Positions 44,285-54,175 of a stretch of 64,000 nucleotides of DNA are shown here, in pieces. Both the position numbers and the translations under genes were made by a program. Position 1 is the first letter of the stretch; each line of letters opens with the position of its first letter. Where the stretch lies: positions 124,001-188,000 of the forward strand of contig JAGCCP010000055.1 in assembly GCA_017651625.1 (NCBI GenBank). Direction: 5' to 3'. This DNA is from Candidatus Ruminimicrobiellum bubulum. Its GTDB lineage: Bacteria; Elusimicrobiota; Endomicrobiia; Endomicrobiales; Endomicrobiaceae. The notes under the pieces are model-generated. The model made no database searches. It saw nothing but the letters and a program-made list of their open reading frames with translations, and had not been told where the DNA came from.

Positions 44285-46909
44285 ATGAATAAACAATCAG
44301 CATATATCAGGAAAACTTTTTTGGACTTTTTTAGTGAAAAAGGTTGCAAAGTAGTACCGTCGGATTCATTAGTACCTTCGGGAGATAAAACATTGTTGTT
44401 TACTTCCGCGGGAATGGTTCAATTTAAGAAACATTTTTTAGGTCAAAGTAAGGATACTTTTACAAGAGCAACATCCTCACAAAAATGTTTTAGAACTTCA
44501 GATATAGATCAAGTAGGAGTAACAAACAGACACTTAACATTTTTCGAAATGTTAGGTAACTTTTCTTTTGGTGATTATTTTAAAGAAGAAGCTATTGCAT
44601 GGGCTTGGGATTTTCTTACCAACTATATGCAATTACCGAAAGAAAAATTATATGCAACAATTTATAAAGACGATGACGAAGCAGGACAAATGTGGAAAAA
44701 GTTTGTTCCCGAATCAAGAATAATAAAAATGGGTGACGAAACAAACTTTTGGACTATGGGACCTACAGGCCCTTGCGGACCATGTTCCGAAATTTTGATA
44801 GATTTAGGCGAAGATATGGGATGCCATAAACCTACATGCGGTCCGTGGTGCGATTGTAACAGATATCTCGAGATATGGAATCTTGTTTTCACACAATTCG
44901 ACAGACAAGAAGACGGTTCTTTAAAACCGTTAGGAAGAAAAAATATAGATACCGGTATGGGACTTGAAAGAATAGTTGCCGCAGCTAACGGTAAAAACAA
45001 TGTTTTCGATACGGATTTGTTTTTGCCGATGATGAATGCAGCATCGGAATTGTTGAAAGTTTCGTTTAACGATAATATACCGAAATTAAGAATGATTGCA
45101 GATCATGCAAGAGCAATAACGTTCTTGATTTCCGACGGTATCCATCCTTCAAATGAAGGCAGAGGATACGTTTTAAGAAGAATTTTAAGAAGAGCGGTAA
45201 GACAAGGAAAAGTGTTCGGTATGAACGAGCCTTTCTTATATAAACTCGTGGATGTTGTTCATGATGTTATGAAGCCGGCATATCCGGAACTTACTGCAAG
45301 ACTCGATAACATAAAATCGATGGCAAAAGTTGAAGAAGAAAAGTTCCTCGAAACATTAAATACCGGAACGGATTTGTTAAACAATCTTATATCACAATAT
45401 AAAGCAAAAAATGTTTCGGTGTTAAAAGGTTCGGACGTATTTAAACTTTATGATACTTACGGATTTCCTCACGAACTTACGAAAGAAATCGCAATAGAGC
45501 AAGGTTTAACCATCGACGAAAAAGGTTTTGAAGAAGAGAAAAAAATCGCTCAGGAAAAATCCAGAGGTGCCTGGAGCGGTTCAGGTGAACAAGATATAAC
45601 TTTCTATTCGGTATTACATAAAGAATGCGGAGATACAACTTTTGAAGGATACACGCAAAACAGTTCTTCCGTAAAAGTTGTTGCACTTATAAAAGACGGT
45701 AAAAAAGTTGAATCTTTGTCGAAAGGTGAAAACGGTGAAATGATTTTGACCAACAGTCCTTTTTATGCCGAATCCGGAGGACAGGTTGCAGATACCGGAA
45801 CAATGTTTAACGAATCTACCGATATCGAAGTTACCGATGTTACAAAACCTATCGGAAAACTTTTTGTTCATAAAATTACAGTTGAAAAAGGACAGGTAAA
45901 AGCAGGTGACATTTTAACTGCTTCAATAAATACGGAAAAAAGAAATCAAACCGCAAGACATCATACCGCAACGCATTTGTTACAGAAAGTTTTGAGATCT
46001 GTGCTCGGTAATCATGTTGCTCAGGCCGGTTCTTTGGTTTGTCCTGACAATTTAAGATTCGATTTTAACCACTTTAAAGCAGTAACAAAAGAAGAACTTA
46101 AGAAGATAGAAAAAGATGTAAATAAAGCCATAAGACAAAATTATCCGGTATCTATTACCGAAATGCCTATAGAACAGGCAAGAAAAGAAGGTGCAATGGC
46201 ACTCTTCGGTGAAAAGTACGGTGATGTTGTCAGAACCGTTAAAGTTATAGAAACCGACGACAAATATTATTCTATGGAACTTTGCGGCGGAACACATGTT
46301 CAAAAAACAGGTGATATCGGAATGTTTAAAATCATTTCCGAAAGTTCCGTAGGCAGCGGAATAAGAAGAATAGAAGCTGTTTGCGGCAGTGCATGCGAAA
46401 AATATATTGAAAGTTTGGAAGATAAAATAGAAGAAATTGCGGCACAATTAAAAACTTCAAAAGTTATGGTTGTTCCGGCAATTGAAAAAATGTTGCAGGA
46501 TGCAAAAAATCTTGAAACGGAAATTTCTTCTTTAAAGAGTAAACTAATTGCAGGCGAAATCGACGAATATATAAAATCCGCAAAAGTTATAGACGGTATT
46601 AACGTTATAGCTTTTGTTGTTGAAGGCGTGGATGTAAAAACTTTAAGAGAGATGGTAGATAAAATAAAAGAAAAACAAACTTCAGCGATTATAGTTATAG
46701 CATCGAAACTTCAAGATAAAATATCTTTCGTTATTTCTGTAAGCCAAGATATAGTTAAAAAAGGTTATGCTGCAGGAAAAATTGCAAAACAATTTGCTTC
46801 GAAAATCGAAGGTTCCGGCGGCGGAAAACCTGATTTTGCACAAGGCGGCGGTAAAAAAACAGACAATTTAAAGTCTGTTATAGAAAATATAGGGGAAATA
46901 ATAAAATAA
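44285..46909 (+). CDS. alaS: Alanyl-tRNA synthetase
   Basis: An 874-residue full-length enzyme. Class II catalytic core at the N-terminus (FTSAGMVQFKKHFLG, FEMLGNFSFGDYFK, GPTGPCGPCSEI, DTGMGLER), then the editing domain with its zinc-binding HHTATHLL and CGGTHV, and a C-terminal domain ending in GGGKPDFAQGGG. The frame is open from 44267, but the conserved N-terminus and promoter spacing support 44285. Confidence 0.97.
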   Translation: MNKQSAYIRKTFLDFFSEKGCKVVPSDSLVPSGDKTLLFTSAGMVQFKKHFLGQSKDTFTRATSSQKCFRTSDIDQVGVTNRHLTFFEMLGNFSFGDYFKEEAIAWAWDFLTNYMQLPKEKLYATIYKDDDEAGQMWKKFVPESRIIKMGDETNFWTMGPTGPCGPCSEILIDLGEDMGCHKPTCGPWCDCNRYLEIWNLVFTQFDRQEDGSLKPLGRKNIDTGMGLERIVAAANGKNNVFDTDLFLPMMNAASELLKVSFNDNIPKLRMIADHARAITFLISDGIHPSNEGRGYVLRRILRRAVRQGKVFGMNEPFLYKLVDVVHDVMKPAYPELTARLDNIKSMAKVEEEKFLETLNTGTDLLNNLISQYKAKNVSVLKGSDVFKLYDTYGFPHELTKEIAIEQGLTIDEKGFEEEKKIAQEKSRGAWSGSGEQDITFYSVLHKECGDTTFEGYTQNSSSVKVVALIKDGKKVESLSKGENGEMILTNSPFYAESGGQVADTGTMFNESTDIEVTDVTKPIGKLFVHKITVEKGQVKAGDILTASINTEKRNQTARHHTATHLLQKVLRSVLGNHVAQAGSLVCPDNLRFDFNHFKAVTKEELKKIEKDVNKAIRQNYPVSITEMPIEQARKEGAMALFGEKYGDVVRTVKVIETDDKYYSMELCGGTHVQKTGDIGMFKIISESSVGSGIRRIEAVCGSACEKYIESLEDKIEEIAAQLKTSKVMVVPAIEKMLQDAKNLETEISSLKSKLIAGEIDEYIKSAKVIDGINVIAFVVEGVDVKTLREMVDKIKEKQTSAIIVIASKLQDKISFVISVSQDIVKKGYAAGKIAKQFASKIEGSGGGKPDFAQGGGKKTDNLKSVIENIGEIIK

Positions 46910-47442
46910 TGAAAATGTTATCTTTATCGGCAATAGGAAAAGACAGAACAGGTATTGTAAGTTCAATATCGGAAATTCTTTTTAAGTTAGGTTGCAACAT
47001 TGAAGATTCTACAATGACATTATTATCGGGGCAGTTTGCGGTTATATTGCTGCTCGCTTGTCCTAAAAACTCGGATGTTTCCAAAATAAAGAGAAGTTTA
47101 AATTCTTCTATGAAAAAGTTGGGATTATCTTATTCTATAACCGAAGTGGATAAACCTAAAACGAATAAAAAGAATTTCGGCGACTATATTATTGCCGTTT
47201 ACGGTACGGATAGAGTAGGTATCGTTTATAACGTAAGCAAATTCTTGGCCGATAAAAAGATAAATATAACCGATGTTCAAACAAAAATTTCAGGCAAAAA
47301 AGATAAAGTGTACATAATGTTGTTGGAAGTAAATGTTCCTAAAACCGTTAATATGGATAATTTTAAACACAATTTAAAACATTTGGCACAAGAACTTAAT
47401 GTTGAAATATTTGTAAATCAAGCGGATTCCCAGAAAATATAG
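46909..47442 (+). CDS. Tandem ACT-domain protein (GcvR-like)
   Basis: A 177-residue protein of two ACT domains: SAIGKDRTGIVSSISEIL (about 7-24) and YGTDRVGIVYNVSKFLA (about 98-114). Such proteins sense small ligands, often amino acids. GcvR regulates glycine cleavage in gamma-proteobacteria, but there is no gcv gene here, so the role is open. The ATG shares a base with the alaS stop, so it is co-translated with alaS. Confidence 0.85.
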   Translation: MKMLSLSAIGKDRTGIVSSISEILFKLGCNIEDSTMTLLSGQFAVILLLACPKNSDVSKIKRSLNSSMKKLGLSYSITEVDKPKTNKKNFGDYIIAVYGTDRVGIVYNVSKFLADKKINITDVQTKISGKKDKVYIMLLEVNVPKTVNMDNFKHNLKHLAQELNVEIFVNQADSQKI

Positions 47443-47580
47443 AAGAATGGAAGATTAGAGGATTAGAAGATTAGAGGAAAAAAGGAATTTTAAATAATAA
47501 CAAAAATTGCGAAGCAATTTTTACAGATTTGCTTCCAATCTTCCAATCATCCAATCTTCAAGTCTTCAGTAGTTAAGGAA
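47443..47580. repeat. Mosaic tract between the ACT gene and def
   Basis: AGATTAGAGGATTAGAAG words (about 47450-47475), a perfect 3-nt-loop palindrome at 47502-47522 (stem AAAAATTGC, loop GAA), and the reverse word CCAATCTTCCAATCATCC (about 47535-47565). These two words are inverted relative to each other around the palindrome. Confidence 0.7.
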
Positions 47581-47586
47581 AAAACA

Positions 47587-48081
47587 GTGCCGATATTAGA
47601 TATAGTAACAATTCCAAATCCGATACTAAAACAAGTTAGTTTACCGGTAGATAAAATAGATTATAAAATAAAAACTCTCATAGGTAATATGAGAGAAACT
47701 ATGCTTTCTTCCAGTCATTGTGTCGGTATTGCTGCGGTTCAAGTAGGTGTATTATTAAGAATAGTATTGGTAGATATTTCTTTAAACCCTAAACCGCACC
47801 ACAATAACGGTTTTCTGATAATGATAAATCCTAAAATAACTTACAGTTCGGGAAAACTTAAATCGAGAGAAGGATGTTTAAGTGTTCCCGATTTTACCGG
47901 AAATGTTGTAAGAAAAAATAAAATAGAAGTTGAATATCTCGATATAGAAGGTAAAAAGCAGTTATTAAAAACTCACGGATTTGAATCTATAACAATTCAA
48001 CACGAAATAGATCATTTGGACGGTTTCATTTTCTTAGATAAAGTTTCATCTCTTAAAACAGATGTGTTTAAAAGAATATAA
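47587..48081 (+). CDS. def: Peptide deformylase
   Basis: A 164-residue metalloenzyme that removes the N-formyl group from new proteins. All three motifs are present: VGIAAVQVG, EGCLSVP (metal Cys) and QHEIDHLDG (HExxH-type with two His ligands). The GTG start has an AAGGA site. The next gene starts 3 bp after its stop. Confidence 0.96.
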   Translation: MPILDIVTIPNPILKQVSLPVDKIDYKIKTLIGNMRETMLSSSHCVGIAAVQVGVLLRIVLVDISLNPKPHHNNGFLIMINPKITYSSGKLKSREGCLSVPDFTGNVVRKNKIEVEYLDIEGKKQLLKTHGFESITIQHEIDHLDGFIFLDKVSSLKTDVFKRI

Positions 48082-48084
48082 AAA

Positions 48085-51000
48085 ATGGAAAGAATAAATA
48101 TAAAAAAAGCAAAAATATTGTTAAGTTCGGTATTGATACTGCTGTTAAGTGTTAGTTTGTTTGCGGAAACAATAGTAATAACAGATACAGCTTCTTTACC
48201 CAACGATACTTATCCCGAAACAACTTATAGTGAACAAAACGGAACCACCGGAGGTGCCATTTATGTTAATGGCGGTAAAGTCACCGTTGAAGGTATAACT
48301 TTTTCATCCAATACGGCAACATTCGGCGGCGGAGCTATAGCTTTGGATAGAATTTTCGGTTCTCTGACAATATCATCGGAAACAAGTTTTAATAATAACG
48401 GAACAATAACCAACGGCGGAGCAATAAACAATAATGCCGGAATATTAAAAATAAACGGGGACAATATTGTCTTCAGTGAAAATTATTCAAGTAACGGCGG
48501 AGCAATATTTAATAATTGGGGTAATGCTGCAATAGGAGACGGAGTAAGATTTGTATCAAACACCGCGACTGTCGGAGGTGCGATTTTTAGTAAATTCTGC
48601 GAAGATGACGGATCATTAAGTATAGGAAACAATGTTGAGTTTATAGGAAATAGTGCAAACTCTAACGGTGGAGCGATATATAATTATACGGAAGATAAAG
48701 TAACGGCATCAATAGGAGATAATGTTGTTTTTTCTTCTAATTCCGCAATTCTCGGCGGGGCAATATACAATCAGGCAAACAAGTTAAAAGCAGAATTAAC
48801 TATAGGGAAAAATGCAACTTTTTCTTATAACTCCGCTTCATCGTACGGAGGAGCAATATACAATAACAAAGGGACACTAACAATAACAGACGGTGCGACC
48901 TTTATCCATAACAGAAACACTGCAATATATAACAATAGCGGGATATTAAACTTAACCGCCGATACGACTCCGATAATATTTTCCGACAATATGACAGCAA
49001 TAAATGATAATGCGGGAACAATAAATTTATATGCAAAAAATTCAAATATAATTTTTAACGATTCGTTAGGTTCTCAGAATAATTCGAGTATATTAAATAT
49101 TAATCAAAATTTATCTTCCGCGGGAACGATAGAATTTAATACTGGAACGAGAGGCTATAAAGGAACCGTAAATTTCTACGGCGGAGAAATGAAAATCGGA
49201 GCTCTTACCGATGAGGACTCTAATATCAATAATATTAAATTTTTCAGCGGTAATATAAATCTGTCGAGCGGAACGGTGGATTTTTCAAATAATGCCATAG
49301 ATAATATAGCGGTAAACAATTTAACAACAACGGCAAACACAAATCTAAAATTTGATGTGGATTTAAGTAATAATACAAGTGATAATTGGACTGTAACAAA
49401 TACTGTATCCGGTACCAGCGAGTTAAATTTAACTAAAATAAATATTTTAGGTGTAGGCGAAACAACCGGAAGTATAACATTGTTTAATAACGAAAATTCT
49501 CCGATTTTAAATGTTATATCTGCAACTGTAAGTTACGGCAACAAAGTATATACTTTTACAAATAACGAAACAATTGCCGGAGTAATTGACTATGAGTTAA
49601 CCGGAATTAAAACATTTAAAGAAGTTGTAAATGATATAGAACCTGAAGTAAGAAATTATTCTTTTGAAAATGATGAAATCGTGACGGAAGGTTTGGAAGC
49701 ATTAGGCGGAACAGAATTATCTGTTTATGGTAACGGATACGATATTATTGCAAGTTCCGTAGCGGGAATAACTGTTAGTGAAAATCAAATATTAAATATT
49801 GAGGGACTAAAAGAAGTAATTGGATTTGCCTCTGAAAATGGTGGCGGATTTTTATATAACAACGGCGGAACAATAAATTTAACGGCGAATATAGTTGATA
49901 TTAATTTTAGTTCCAATACTGTAAACGGTATTTCAAATGCAATACACGATAATAGCGGGACAATAAATTTGTTGAGTACCAAAAAAGCGGATATAATTTT
50001 TAACGATAGAATAACAAGTGAAAATAATACAAGTGTTCTGAATATTAATAGTTCAGCATCAGCAAACGGAAAAATTATCTTAAACGAAGATATGACAGGT
50101 TATACCGGGCAAGTTAATTTGTATAAAGGAACAATTGAACTCGGAGAAAAAGGAACTTTGTTTGGCGGGAATATGTTTATAGATAATGCGACGATAAATA
50201 TGGTAAATGAAAATATTCAAGAACATAATTTTAATAAGTTAACCGTTAATAATAATTTAAATTTAATTTTAGATGTCGATTTGGAAAATAAAACAATGGA
50301 TACTATTTTTGCAACTGAGGATTCGGAAATAGAAGGGGCAATAAAAGTAAAATCCATAAATTTATTAAGCGATTCACTTGAAACAACAAAAATATTGTTT
50401 ACAAGTTCAACTGTTTTAAAAGACAACGTAACTATAGATATAAAAACCGTAAATTCAAAATTATATAAATATGATGTTCTTTATAAAGACGGTTTTTTTG
50501 AATTTATAAATGTAGATAATCCGGCAATAATTGAACAGGCTGTAGCAGCTTCCGTAGGCGGATATATGACACAAAATATGGTAGCCGGACAGGCTTTTGC
50601 AGGTGTTGATAATCAAATATTAAATAAAAAATCATCTTCCGCACAAACTTCCAATTTATATGCTTCAGCAGGAAATCAAGTGTTTGAAGAAAATAACAAA
50701 ATTGAAAAAGGGTTATGGTTAAGACCGGTCGCATTACAAGAAACAGTTAAAATAAATGAAGTAGAAGTTGATAATAATTTAGTCGGAACATTAGCCGGAA
50801 TAGATTTGCCTGTCGGGCAGGAAAAACAAGTATCTGTTTATATAGGGTATGTAGGCAGTAACCAAAAATATGGAGATGAATCAGAGAAAGATATAAAGAT
50901 AAGTCAGACGGGATATGTTATAGGAGCTACGGGGCTATTGGTAAAAGAGAACTTTTATTTGGGCGTAACGGCAAATGCGATATTTAATAAAGCGGAAAGC

Positions 51001-51468
51001 GAAAAGGATAACGGTACGGATAGTTTCGATATGAATATGTATACGATAGCCGCAAAAGCAGGATATAATTTTGATATTGGAAAGAATTGGATATTAGAAC
51101 CGAATATAACAATGTTGTATGGAATGGTAAATGCGGAAGGTTATAAAACAATAAATAACGAGAATATAGATAGTCAAAACAGTAATAATATAGTAATAGA
51201 ACCGAACATAAAAGCGAAATGGGAACTGGATAACGGATGGCAACCGTATTTGTTAATCGGATATGCAGCAAATATGAATGATAATGTAAAAGTAGTTGCC
51301 GAAGGGGAAGAATTCGAACTTGATAAGATAGACGGATATTTGGAATACGGAGCCGGAGTAAATAAAGAATTTATAAATTCTCCATGGACGATATATGCAC
51401 AATTAACCGGAAGAAACGGGGGAAGAAACGGTTTTGCAGGAAATTTTGGTATTAAGTATAAATTTTAA
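48085..51468 (+). CDS. Pmp-like autotransporter adhesin 1
   Basis: A 1127-residue protein. A signal peptide (1-28) is followed by a passenger with at least eight GGAI repeats and matching FxxN motifs (FSSN, FVSN, FIGN, FSYN), the pattern of chlamydial polymorphic membrane proteins, which fold as a beta-helix. The C-terminal autotransporter barrel (about 850-1127) ends in FGIKYKF with a terminal aromatic, as needed for outer-membrane insertion. A linker rich in repeats of INLY and IIFND lies between. It probably acts in adhesion. It starts right after def. Confidence 0.9.
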   Translation: MERINIKKAKILLSSVLILLLSVSLFAETIVITDTASLPNDTYPETTYSEQNGTTGGAIYVNGGKVTVEGITFSSNTATFGGGAIALDRIFGSLTISSETSFNNNGTITNGGAINNNAGILKINGDNIVFSENYSSNGGAIFNNWGNAAIGDGVRFVSNTATVGGAIFSKFCEDDGSLSIGNNVEFIGNSANSNGGAIYNYTEDKVTASIGDNVVFSSNSAILGGAIYNQANKLKAELTIGKNATFSYNSASSYGGAIYNNKGTLTITDGATFIHNRNTAIYNNSGILNLTADTTPIIFSDNMTAINDNAGTINLYAKNSNIIFNDSLGSQNNSSILNINQNLSSAGTIEFNTGTRGYKGTVNFYGGEMKIGALTDEDSNINNIKFFSGNINLSSGTVDFSNNAIDNIAVNNLTTTANTNLKFDVDLSNNTSDNWTVTNTVSGTSELNLTKINILGVGETTGSITLFNNENSPILNVISATVSYGNKVYTFTNNETIAGVIDYELTGIKTFKEVVNDIEPEVRNYSFENDEIVTEGLEALGGTELSVYGNGYDIIASSVAGITVSENQILNIEGLKEVIGFASENGGGFLYNNGGTINLTANIVDINFSSNTVNGISNAIHDNSGTINLLSTKKADIIFNDRITSENNTSVLNINSSASANGKIILNEDMTGYTGQVNLYKGTIELGEKGTLFGGNMFIDNATINMVNENIQEHNFNKLTVNNNLNLILDVDLENKTMDTIFATEDSEIEGAIKVKSINLLSDSLETTKILFTSSTVLKDNVTIDIKTVNSKLYKYDVLYKDGFFEFINVDNPAIIEQAVAASVGGYMTQNMVAGQAFAGVDNQILNKKSSSAQTSNLYASAGNQVFEENNKIEKGLWLRPVALQETVKINEVEVDNNLVGTLAGIDLPVGQEKQVSVYIGYVGSNQKYGDESEKDIKISQTGYVIGATGLLVKENFYLGVTANAIFNKAESEKDNGTDSFDMNMYTIAAKAGYNFDIGKNWILEPNITMLYGMVNAEGYKTINNENIDSQNSNNIVIEPNIKAKWELDNGWQPYLLIGYAANMNDNVKVVAEGEEFELDKIDGYLEYGAGVNKEFINSPWTIYAQLTGRNGGRNGFAGNFGIKYKF

Positions 51469-51484
51469 AGCTTGCTAAACATTT

Positions 51485-52453
51485 ATGTACTATTTTATTA
51501 AAAGAATAATATCATCAATTCCGATACTTATAGGAATAACAATAATAACTTTCTTTATTATGCATATTACTCCCGGTAAACCTACCGATTCGATAACCGA
51601 TATGAATATGAAGGTTACTGCCGAAGCTAAAGAAAGGTTACAGCAATTGTACGGGTTAGACAAACCTTTTTATGTTCAGTATGCAGATTGGCTTAAAAGA
51701 TTGGTAGTTTTTGATTTCGGTAACTCTTTTAAAGATTCAAGACCTGCCAGGGACAAAATATTCGAAAGATTGCCTGCAACGATTTTACTCAATGTTTTAT
51801 CGCTGTTTTTTATTTGTCTTATATCAATACCTCTGGGAATATATTGTGCCGTAAAAAAGGATTCTTTTGCGGATAAATCGATAACTATTCTGTTGTTCAT
51901 ATCTTATTCCGTTCCGTCGTTTTGGTTAGCTTTAATGTTTATGATTTTGTTCGGTGTACAATTAGGGTGGCTGCCGATATCGGGACTGGTATCTTTTGAT
52001 TTTGATACGATGAACATTTTTGAAAAAGTTTTTGATATCTCCAAACATTTAATATTGCCTGTAGCGGTTTCGGTAATAGTTTCTCTTGCAACACTTTCAA
52101 GATATACTCGTTCGGGTATGCTCGAAGTATTAAAACAAGATTATATTAAAACCGCTTATGCTAAAGGTTTAACGGAAAAACAGGTAATATTTAAACATGC
52201 ACTAAAAAATACACTTTTACCGATGATAACGATAATAGGTCTTTCTATTCCCGGACTTATCGGCGGAAGTTTTATTTTTGAAACTATATTTTCTTATCCC
52301 GGTATAGGAAGGTTGGGATATGAAGCCGTAATGGCAAGAGATTACCCGATAGTTATGGGTATAGCGACATTAACGGCAATACTTACTTTGCTCGGAAATA
52401 TTATTGCGGATATCTTGTACACTTATGCGGACCCGAGGATTAAGTATAAGTAG
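51485..52453 (+). CDS. Dipeptide/oligopeptide ABC transporter permease (DppB-like)
   Basis: A 322-residue inner-membrane permease with six helices. It has the DppB start (IKRIISSIPILIGITIITF), ITPGKP, LYGLDKPFYVQYADWL, and the EAA loop YIKTAYAKGLTEKQVIFKHALKN. It begins the transporter gene group. No periplasmic binding protein is in the window. Confidence 0.93.
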   Translation: MYYFIKRIISSIPILIGITIITFFIMHITPGKPTDSITDMNMKVTAEAKERLQQLYGLDKPFYVQYADWLKRLVVFDFGNSFKDSRPARDKIFERLPATILLNVLSLFFICLISIPLGIYCAVKKDSFADKSITILLFISYSVPSFWLALMFMILFGVQLGWLPISGLVSFDFDTMNIFEKVFDISKHLILPVAVSVIVSLATLSRYTRSGMLEVLKQDYIKTAYAKGLTEKQVIFKHALKNTLLPMITIIGLSIPGLIGGSFIFETIFSYPGIGRLGYEAVMARDYPIVMGIATLTAILTLLGNIIADILYTYADPRIKYK

Positions 52454-52541
52454 AAGATTGGAAGATTAGAAGATTGGAAGATTGGCAACAACAGTTGAAT
52501 GGTTGAACTTTAAAGCATTCAACCTTTCAACTATTAAAATT
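52454..52541. repeat. Mosaic tract between the two permeases
   Basis: GAAGATTGGAAGATTAGAAG words followed by GTTGAATGGTTGAAC and CAACCTTTCAAC words. An open frame runs through it into the DppC-like gene, but it is repeat-derived. Confidence 0.75.
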
Positions 52542-53378
52542 ATGAAAAATGTTTTAATTAAATTATTAAAGAATAAGTTTGCTTTAACGGGATTAATAGT
52601 AATAACACTATTAATAGTTGTTGCTTTGTTCGCTCCCGTTATTTCTCCGTATACACCGTCGGAACAAAATGTTTTCGAAAGATTACAGGCTCCTTCATTA
52701 TCGCATTTTTTCGGAACTGACGATTTGGGCAGAGATGTTTTTACAAGAATGGTTTTCGGTGCAAGAATTTCTCTTGCGGTAGGTTTTATTTCCGTATTTA
52801 TTATTCTTGTTATAGGAACTTTTTTAGGAATAATTTCCGGATATTACGGCGGTAAAATAGATTATATAATAATGAGATTTACCGATATAGTTTTATGCTT
52901 TCCGACTTTTTTCCTTATTATACTTGTTATAGCGTTTATAGAACCTAACATTTACAATGTTATGATAGTTATAGGTGTTACGTCTTGGCCGGGACTTGCA
53001 AGACTTGTCCGTGCGGAAGTGTTATCCTTAAAAGAAAGAGAATTTATCTTGGTTTCAAAAATGATGGCAATAAGCAATATTAAAATATTTTTTGTTCATA
53101 TATTGCCGAACATTATTTCACCGTTGATGGTTTATTCTTCACTTGCAATAGGCGGTGCAATACTTACGGAATCGGCCCTTTCGTTTTTAGGACTGGGAGT
53201 TCAACCACCTATGCCGTCGTGGGGACAAATTCTTACATCCGGTAAAGATTATATTTATATGGCTTGGTGGCTTTCTCTTTTTCCCGGTATAGCAATACTT
53301 GTAACGGTGTTGGCTTTTAATTTGGTAGGTGAAGCAATAAGAGATATTTTTGATCCTAAGGAAGAAAATGTTAAATAA
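52542..53378 (+). CDS. Dipeptide/oligopeptide ABC transporter permease (DppC-like)
   Basis: A 278-residue permease of the second Dpp type. It has KNKFALTGLIVITLLIVVALF, HFFGTDDLGRDVFTRMVFGARISL and the EAA loop AISNIKIFFVHILPNI, and ends with GEAIRDIFDPK. The start at 52542 is chosen because the longer frame lies in repeat DNA. It overlaps the next gene slightly. Confidence 0.93.
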   Translation: MKNVLIKLLKNKFALTGLIVITLLIVVALFAPVISPYTPSEQNVFERLQAPSLSHFFGTDDLGRDVFTRMVFGARISLAVGFISVFIILVIGTFLGIISGYYGGKIDYIIMRFTDIVLCFPTFFLIILVIAFIEPNIYNVMIVIGVTSWPGLARLVRAEVLSLKEREFILVSKMMAISNIKIFFVHILPNIISPLMVYSSLAIGGAILTESALSFLGLGVQPPMPSWGQILTSGKDYIYMAWWLSLFPGIAILVTVLAFNLVGEAIRDIFDPKEENVK

Positions 53379-54141
53379 TATATTATCTGTTAAAAATCTA
53401 TATGCAGGTTATTATGTGAATTCAAAATATCAGGAAGTTTTGAAAAATATAAACCTTGATGTTGAAGAAGGAAAAATTTATGCTGTCGTCGGTCAATCCG
53501 GTTCGGGTAAAAGTACTCTTGCACTCGGTTTAATGGGTCTTATTTCAATTGATAACGGTAAAATAGAAAAAGGAGATATAACATTTTGCGGGAACGATTT
53601 AATTTCCAATATAAACAAAATAAGAGGTAAAGATATCTCGATAGTTTTGCAGGATCCGCATTCTTATTTAAATCCCGTAATAACGGTAGGAAAACAAGTT
53701 TCGGAAGCATTGGAAGTTTATAATAAAAATTTAAGTAAAGAAGAAAAAATAAAGAGAGTAAAAGACGTTTTTAAAAAAGTAAAACTCGACGATTTTGAAA
53801 GAATTTATAATTCTTATCCGCACCAGTTATCCGGCGGACAAAAACAAAGAATTTTAATTGCTATGGCAATAATAAACAATCCTAAACTTCTTATTGCCGA
53901 TGAACCTACATCAGGACTTGATTTAACGGTTCAAAAACAAATTTTGGAATTGTTTGCAGAATTAAAAAAAGAATTAAATTTAACGATGATAATGATTACT
54001 CACAATATTTTGATAGCAAAAAAATATTGTGACTATGTTGCCGTTATGTATAAAGGGGAAATCGTGGAACAAAAAAATAAGAAAGAAATTTTTGAAAACC
54101 CCGTACACGAATACACAAAAAAGTTGTTGGATAATATTTGA
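53368..54141 (+). CDS. Dipeptide ABC transporter ATP-binding protein (DppD-like)
   Basis: A 257-residue ABC ATPase: Walker A GQSGSGKST, signature LSGGQKQR, Walker B LLIADEPTSGLD, and the H-loop in ITHNIL. The usual DppD C-terminal iron-sulfur or oligopeptide extension is reduced. The start at 53368 has an AAGGAAG site within the end of the upstream gene; 53350 is an alternative. Confidence 0.92.
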   Translation: MLNNILSVKNLYAGYYVNSKYQEVLKNINLDVEEGKIYAVVGQSGSGKSTLALGLMGLISIDNGKIEKGDITFCGNDLISNINKIRGKDISIVLQDPHSYLNPVITVGKQVSEALEVYNKNLSKEEKIKRVKDVFKKVKLDDFERIYNSYPHQLSGGQKQRILIAMAIINNPKLLIADEPTSGLDLTVQKQILELFAELKKELNLTMIMITHNILIAKKYCDYVAVMYKGEIVEQKNKKEIFENPVHEYTKKLLDNI

Positions 54142-54175
54142 TATAATGAATGTTCAAAAAATGCAGGGAGATTAT

